Source: Drosophila miranda (Eukaryota; Arthropoda; Insecta; Diptera; Drosophilidae). From it: a stretch of 64,000 nucleotides of DNA. The translations under genes and the position numbers were made by a program. The notes under the pieces are model-generated. The model worked only from the letters and a program-made list of their open reading frames with translations. It was not told the DNA's origin and did no database searches. Positions 60,302 through 64,000 of the stretch are shown here, in pieces (the stretch's first letter is position 1; the number at the start of each line of letters is the position of its first letter). The DNA is taken from the NCBI RefSeq assembly GCF_003369915.1, contig NC_046676.1:7037501-7101500 (forward strand). Reading direction: 5' to 3'.

Positions 60302-63300
60302 GTGAGTCCTATCTATACAATATTATAAGCAATGAAGCCAGATGAAGAGTTTGAGGACATCTTCTTAAAGGATGTTATCATTTGATTCCCTGTCAGAGCT
60401 TGTTTTCCGTCTTACATTCGTTTTTTTATGTCAGCTCTCAACCATCAGAGTGATCAAGTCGTATGATCTATGATACCCACTTAGACACGTTCTGGGATGA
60501 TTGCCAGTTGGCATCGATTTGAACTAATTAGTTTAGAGGGGCTCATTTACACGGCTCCCCCATTTACTATATGGATGAGCGGCTACCGTTTTGCAATTAA
60601 AATTGCAATTACAGAACAATAAGACTTATAGGGGAAATATGCGGGAAATTGCAGCCTTTGATATCAGGTTGAATTTATGAGTTTACTCGCGGATAAGTAA
60701 TCCAAGCAAAGGTCTCAAGCGTAATAAAACGGACAAAGAGCTCTTATATGTATTTTTTGCTTCAATGTCAAGCTCAAGTCCGTGCTCATGCTCGGAGCTG
60801 AGCTGAGCTTCGTGTTAATTAATAAGAATCTGAAAAATGAGCACAATTTAAATAAAGTTGCGTGTCGAAGCTAGTGGAGAAGGCATGTGGCAAGTAGCCG
60901 CACTAAATGTTGACCGTCGGCAGTTGAAAATGAATATTGTGCAATTAACAGAAGCTCCACTCAACCTACAGCACAGCTCCTACCCCTACCAACAGAAACA
61001 ATTATTAGAATAGAAGCAGCGACAACAGCAATCAAAAGAAACAACTGAGAGAGCATAAATAATGAACGAAACAATCGCACTGCATCGGATCGCATCGCAG
61101 CGCAGCGCAGCGCAGCGCACGTGCAAGCGGAAGCCGCTTCGCCATAGCTGAATTCTGTATACCCTACACGAGTCCCTCAAAAGTTAGCTGCTGGTAATGA
61201 TACCTATTTCAAACTTATCTAAAGTGGCTTACAGATGATTTGTCTGAGACCCAAGCAAATCGATTTATCAGATAGCATATAAGACGAAGGGAAATGGCTC
61301 CAAAAAGTTGCTTATATTGAATAAACTTATTTCTTTTGGGATATTATATTTGAATTTACGAAATGCAATTGTACCCCCACTTTAATATACCAAACAGAGT
61401 TTTTAGAGTTTCCTCTTGCTTTAATTTATTGTTGTGTGGAACACGGGATGTATCCGGAATATGATCAGATTGAATAATCAGATCGAAATTGAAAATATTA
61501 AACAGTCAAGCTCTGGATGCACAAGTCGAACTGCCAGTTCTTTGTTCTATGAGAGTGCGAAATCGAATTTCGAGTTGTGAGCCAACGGAATTTGCATAAT
61601 TTTGTATAAGCATTTGCCTTTGTCTGGTTTCGGTTTTCCCATAGGCGTAAAAACCGAAATTGCATGCCAATTGCTAATTAATGATTATTAAAATGTATTT
61701 TACACACTTTTCATTGTGCATTCATTTCAAATACAGAGATTCCCGGCCAGAAACACACACAGACAGAGAACGCTCAGACAATTCTGTGTACGGCAAATGA
61801 CGAACACGAGCGATAAACTAACTAATGCCAAAGGCAGAAAATCTTTTTTGTTTGTGCAAAAATGATTTCGTTTAATAAGCTTCAGGCAGCACGCCAAAGT
61901 TTTTAGTTTGAGCTGAGAGCGACGACTTGTCGGTAGAGTCCGCGCCACGAACGATCCACCAGCCACCGAAGAAAACCAACGAATCGAGAACCGTAGCGTG
62001 AGCCGAAAGTGAAAGTGCAATTAAGCAGATTCGATTAGATCAGAGCTTCCTGGTTGCATCTTGACAGAGAACTTCCTTGGGACAGAGTCCCGCCCGCCCC
62101 AATTGATATTTCTGTGCGCGTACCGAAGATCGTAAAGCAGTTCAATTGCAATAACAGGGGTTCTATAAATTCTAAAGGCTGTGCGGGAGCTCAGGCTCAT
62201 TGTGCAACTGATATTCCCGTATCTTAAATAGATACTCTTACAGAAAAGAATTAGCTGTGAGGTAAGATCGCGCAGCATTAACAGATACTCCAGTTACGTG
62301 CCTGCTAAGTACATACTACATTCCCATTATTTAAGCAAATGATTGCATTTGTTAGTAGTTAGAACTAATGCGTCAGCTTTGCTGTTTACATTTAATTTGG
62401 ACAGATTGGATCAATTAAAATTAAAAATGTAGTAGCGCCTGTCACGCCCCCAAAACGTGACACAGTCGCAGTATAATTCTCATTCGCTTTTATTGAGCGT
62501 TGTGCGATGTGTTTCCTAGACCATTTATCAGACACATGCAATCGTATTCCGAATTGAAACATATGGTATCCAGTGACAGACTTGTCATCCGCTCCAAAGA
62601 GCATCAATTGAGGAACTTGGACAGGTCCCATAAATATATATACATACATATATTCTATTCCGATTGCACAAGCAAATTAGGAAAATTATTTTATGAATGG
62701 CTGGGAAATTGCTTCCCCTTTGATTGCATCCATATCCATTTAGTCAATCGTATCGTATCTTTGCATTCGTTTTACCCTCAATTAGAAAACCTTTTTGGCA
62801 CTAATTGTTGGGTAATTCAATTTTTCGTCGAAAACTTAAAGAACTCGAACCAGAAGGAGCGCTCTTTTGTGTCAGTCCCGACACGCTCTCTAAACGAATT
62901 ATGTTTTCAAATTTAATTTGCGCCCTGCGATAGGCAACGAAAGATGTTTCAATGACAAATGTCGCGCATACGCCCCGTTGTGCCACGGTGTGTGCCACGG
63001 TTGTGTGTGGGAGTGGATGGGGAAGGCAATTAAATAAATATTTAAATTGTGTATGATTCTATTAAATGCGAGTTCTCGTGTGAAATAAACTTTTGAATTC
63101 AAATCGCAAGATATATAATTTATTTTTAATTAGCGAAAATCATTGAGGCATAAGGCGAACGCAGCATTGGGAATGGGAATGGGATTGGGATGGTGGTGGG
63201 AATAAGACTGGCATTGGCGTTGCCGCTCCCGCTGCTGCTGCCACTGCCACCGCCACTGCCACTGCCTGAGAAGGAGCAGGCAAAGCCGCTTATAATTTGA

Positions 63301-63361
63301 TTGCATTTTAAAAGGCAATCCGCTTAGATCTAATCACAGTTGTTCCCTGTCCGACCCTTAG
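60302..63361. other. Probable first intron of the SLC18 gene, no other gene seen
   Basis: About 3 kb without convincing coding sequence. It contains a CGCAG pentamer repeat at 61091-61119. Confidence 0.4.
61091..61119. repeat. (CGCAG)n tandem repeat
   Basis: Several tandem pentamers. Confidence 0.8.
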
Positions 63362-63382
63362 CAACTAGCGGCTAGCGACGCA

Positions 63383-63881
63383 ATGCAATCATCGACTGAT
63401 GCGGGCAATGGTGGACCAAGAAAACTCTCGCAGAGCACAGCACAGCAGCAGCAGCAGCAGAAACAACAGTCGGAGATTAGCGCAGGAGCAGCGAGCGGCA
63501 GTGAGACCACCTCCTTCACCATAAACGCCAACAATCAGCCGCAACCTCAGCAACAGCATCCCGGTGGCATCAACACACCCAGCAAAAATCCCTTCAAGCA
63601 ACAGTTGGACAGCAATCAGCAGAATGGCAACATGGACACGGACTGCGGCATTCTCGGCGTTGGCAGGCAGCCCCCGGCCCCGCCGCCGCCCACGTATCAG
63701 TCGCAGACGCAGACGGGCCGCCAACCGCCGCCGGATCAGTATCGCCAGGAGGATCCACGCGCTGCCGGGTCCTGGTCCGCCGCCAAGTCCTGGATGGTCA
63801 GCTGGCGCGGCTCCAACCGTCTTGTCCTCGTCATCGTTGCCATAGCCCTGCTCCTCGACAACATGTTGCTGACCACAGTGG
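63383..63881 (+). CDS. Vmat: Vesicular monoamine transporter-like protein, first coding exon (partial)
   Basis: The ATG at 63383 opens 166 codons plus one base, ending at a GTAAGT donor (63882); the rest lies beyond the window. The first 145 residues are a cytoplasmic, low-complexity leader with poly-Gln (from a CAG run near 63434), Gly/Ser, and Pro-rich stretches (PPAPPPPTYQSQTQTG). The first membrane segment begins at about residue 146. Its sequence IALLLDNMLLTTV closely matches the SLC18 family signature of TM1 (ALLLDNMLLTVVVPI in VMAT and VAChT). SLC18 proteins load amines or acetylcholine into synaptic vesicles by proton exchange. I prefer Vmat over the acetylcholine carrier because the latter sits inside the choline acetyltransferase gene, which is not seen here. 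The symbol is inferred from one exon. Confidence 0.7.
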
Positions 63882-64000
63882 GTAAGTGCACCTGGGGAAT
63901 GACTGGGTGGGTGGTTTTGATATACATGAATAAATCTTTTTCCCCGGAGCCCATTAGCATTTCATGACCATTTATCTCCTGTGGCTGGTTATCTTTGCCA
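63882..64000 (+). other. Start of the next SLC18 intron
   Basis: Sequence after the GTAAGT donor to the window end. No acceptor or coding continuation was recognised. Confidence 0.5.

Noticed and set aside
1-64000. tRNA, rRNA or CRISPR-like arrays
   Set aside because: No A-box/B-box pairs with cloverleaf potential, no rRNA-like sequence, and no regular repeat-spacer array were noticed by eye.

Overview
This window is nuclear DNA from a Drosophila species. The introns are short (58-70 bp in many places), the intergenic DNA is rich in CA, CT and GA microsatellites, the coding exons encode poly-Gln, poly-Ala and poly-His tracts, and the recognisable genes are fly genes: homeobrain, Roe1 (mitochondrial GrpE), a tandem pair of NAD kinases and the start of a vesicular monoamine transporter. 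The mixture of neighbours suggests a species rearranged relative to D. melanogaster, perhaps of the obscura group. That species call is inference.

Layout. Position 3-233 is the C-terminus of an unrecognised protein entering from the left. A two-exon micro-gene lies at 3332-3582 (+). The five-exon homeobox gene hbn occupies 8328-14438 (-), with a candidate TATA/Inr promoter near 14.8 kb and about 13 kb of gene-free, probably regulatory DNA upstream. Two small spliced genes for secreted peptides follow at 27792-28238 (-) and 30527-31408 (+). From 31.5 to 34.3 kb there is a cluster of about eight degenerate, nested copies of an AT-rich repeat. Several copies carry core-promoter motifs (Ohler motifs 6 and 1, DRE-like sites). 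A possible micro-gene (34765-35026, +) converges on a secreted Thr/Pro-rich protein gene (35018-36184, -). Roe1 follows at 36886-37723 (-).

The most striking system is at 38.3-54.4 kb: two tandem, same-strand NAD kinase genes. Each has three shared catalytic exons preceded by four mutually exclusive first exons (A, B, C, D). The four first exons are paralogous between the genes, lie in the same order, and all join the common exon in the same phase. The catalytic exons are a mosaic of nearly identical and diverged blocks, which suggests gene conversion. The DNA around promoter B is recognisably duplicated while the DNA just upstream of C is not.

The right end holds a doubtful small ORF (55411-55722), a likely 5' non-coding exon ending at 60301, and the first coding exon of an SLC18 (VMAT-like) transporter from 63383 to the exon boundary at 63881. 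The remaining stretches hold microsatellites and chance ORFs. No tRNA, rRNA or CRISPR was seen.
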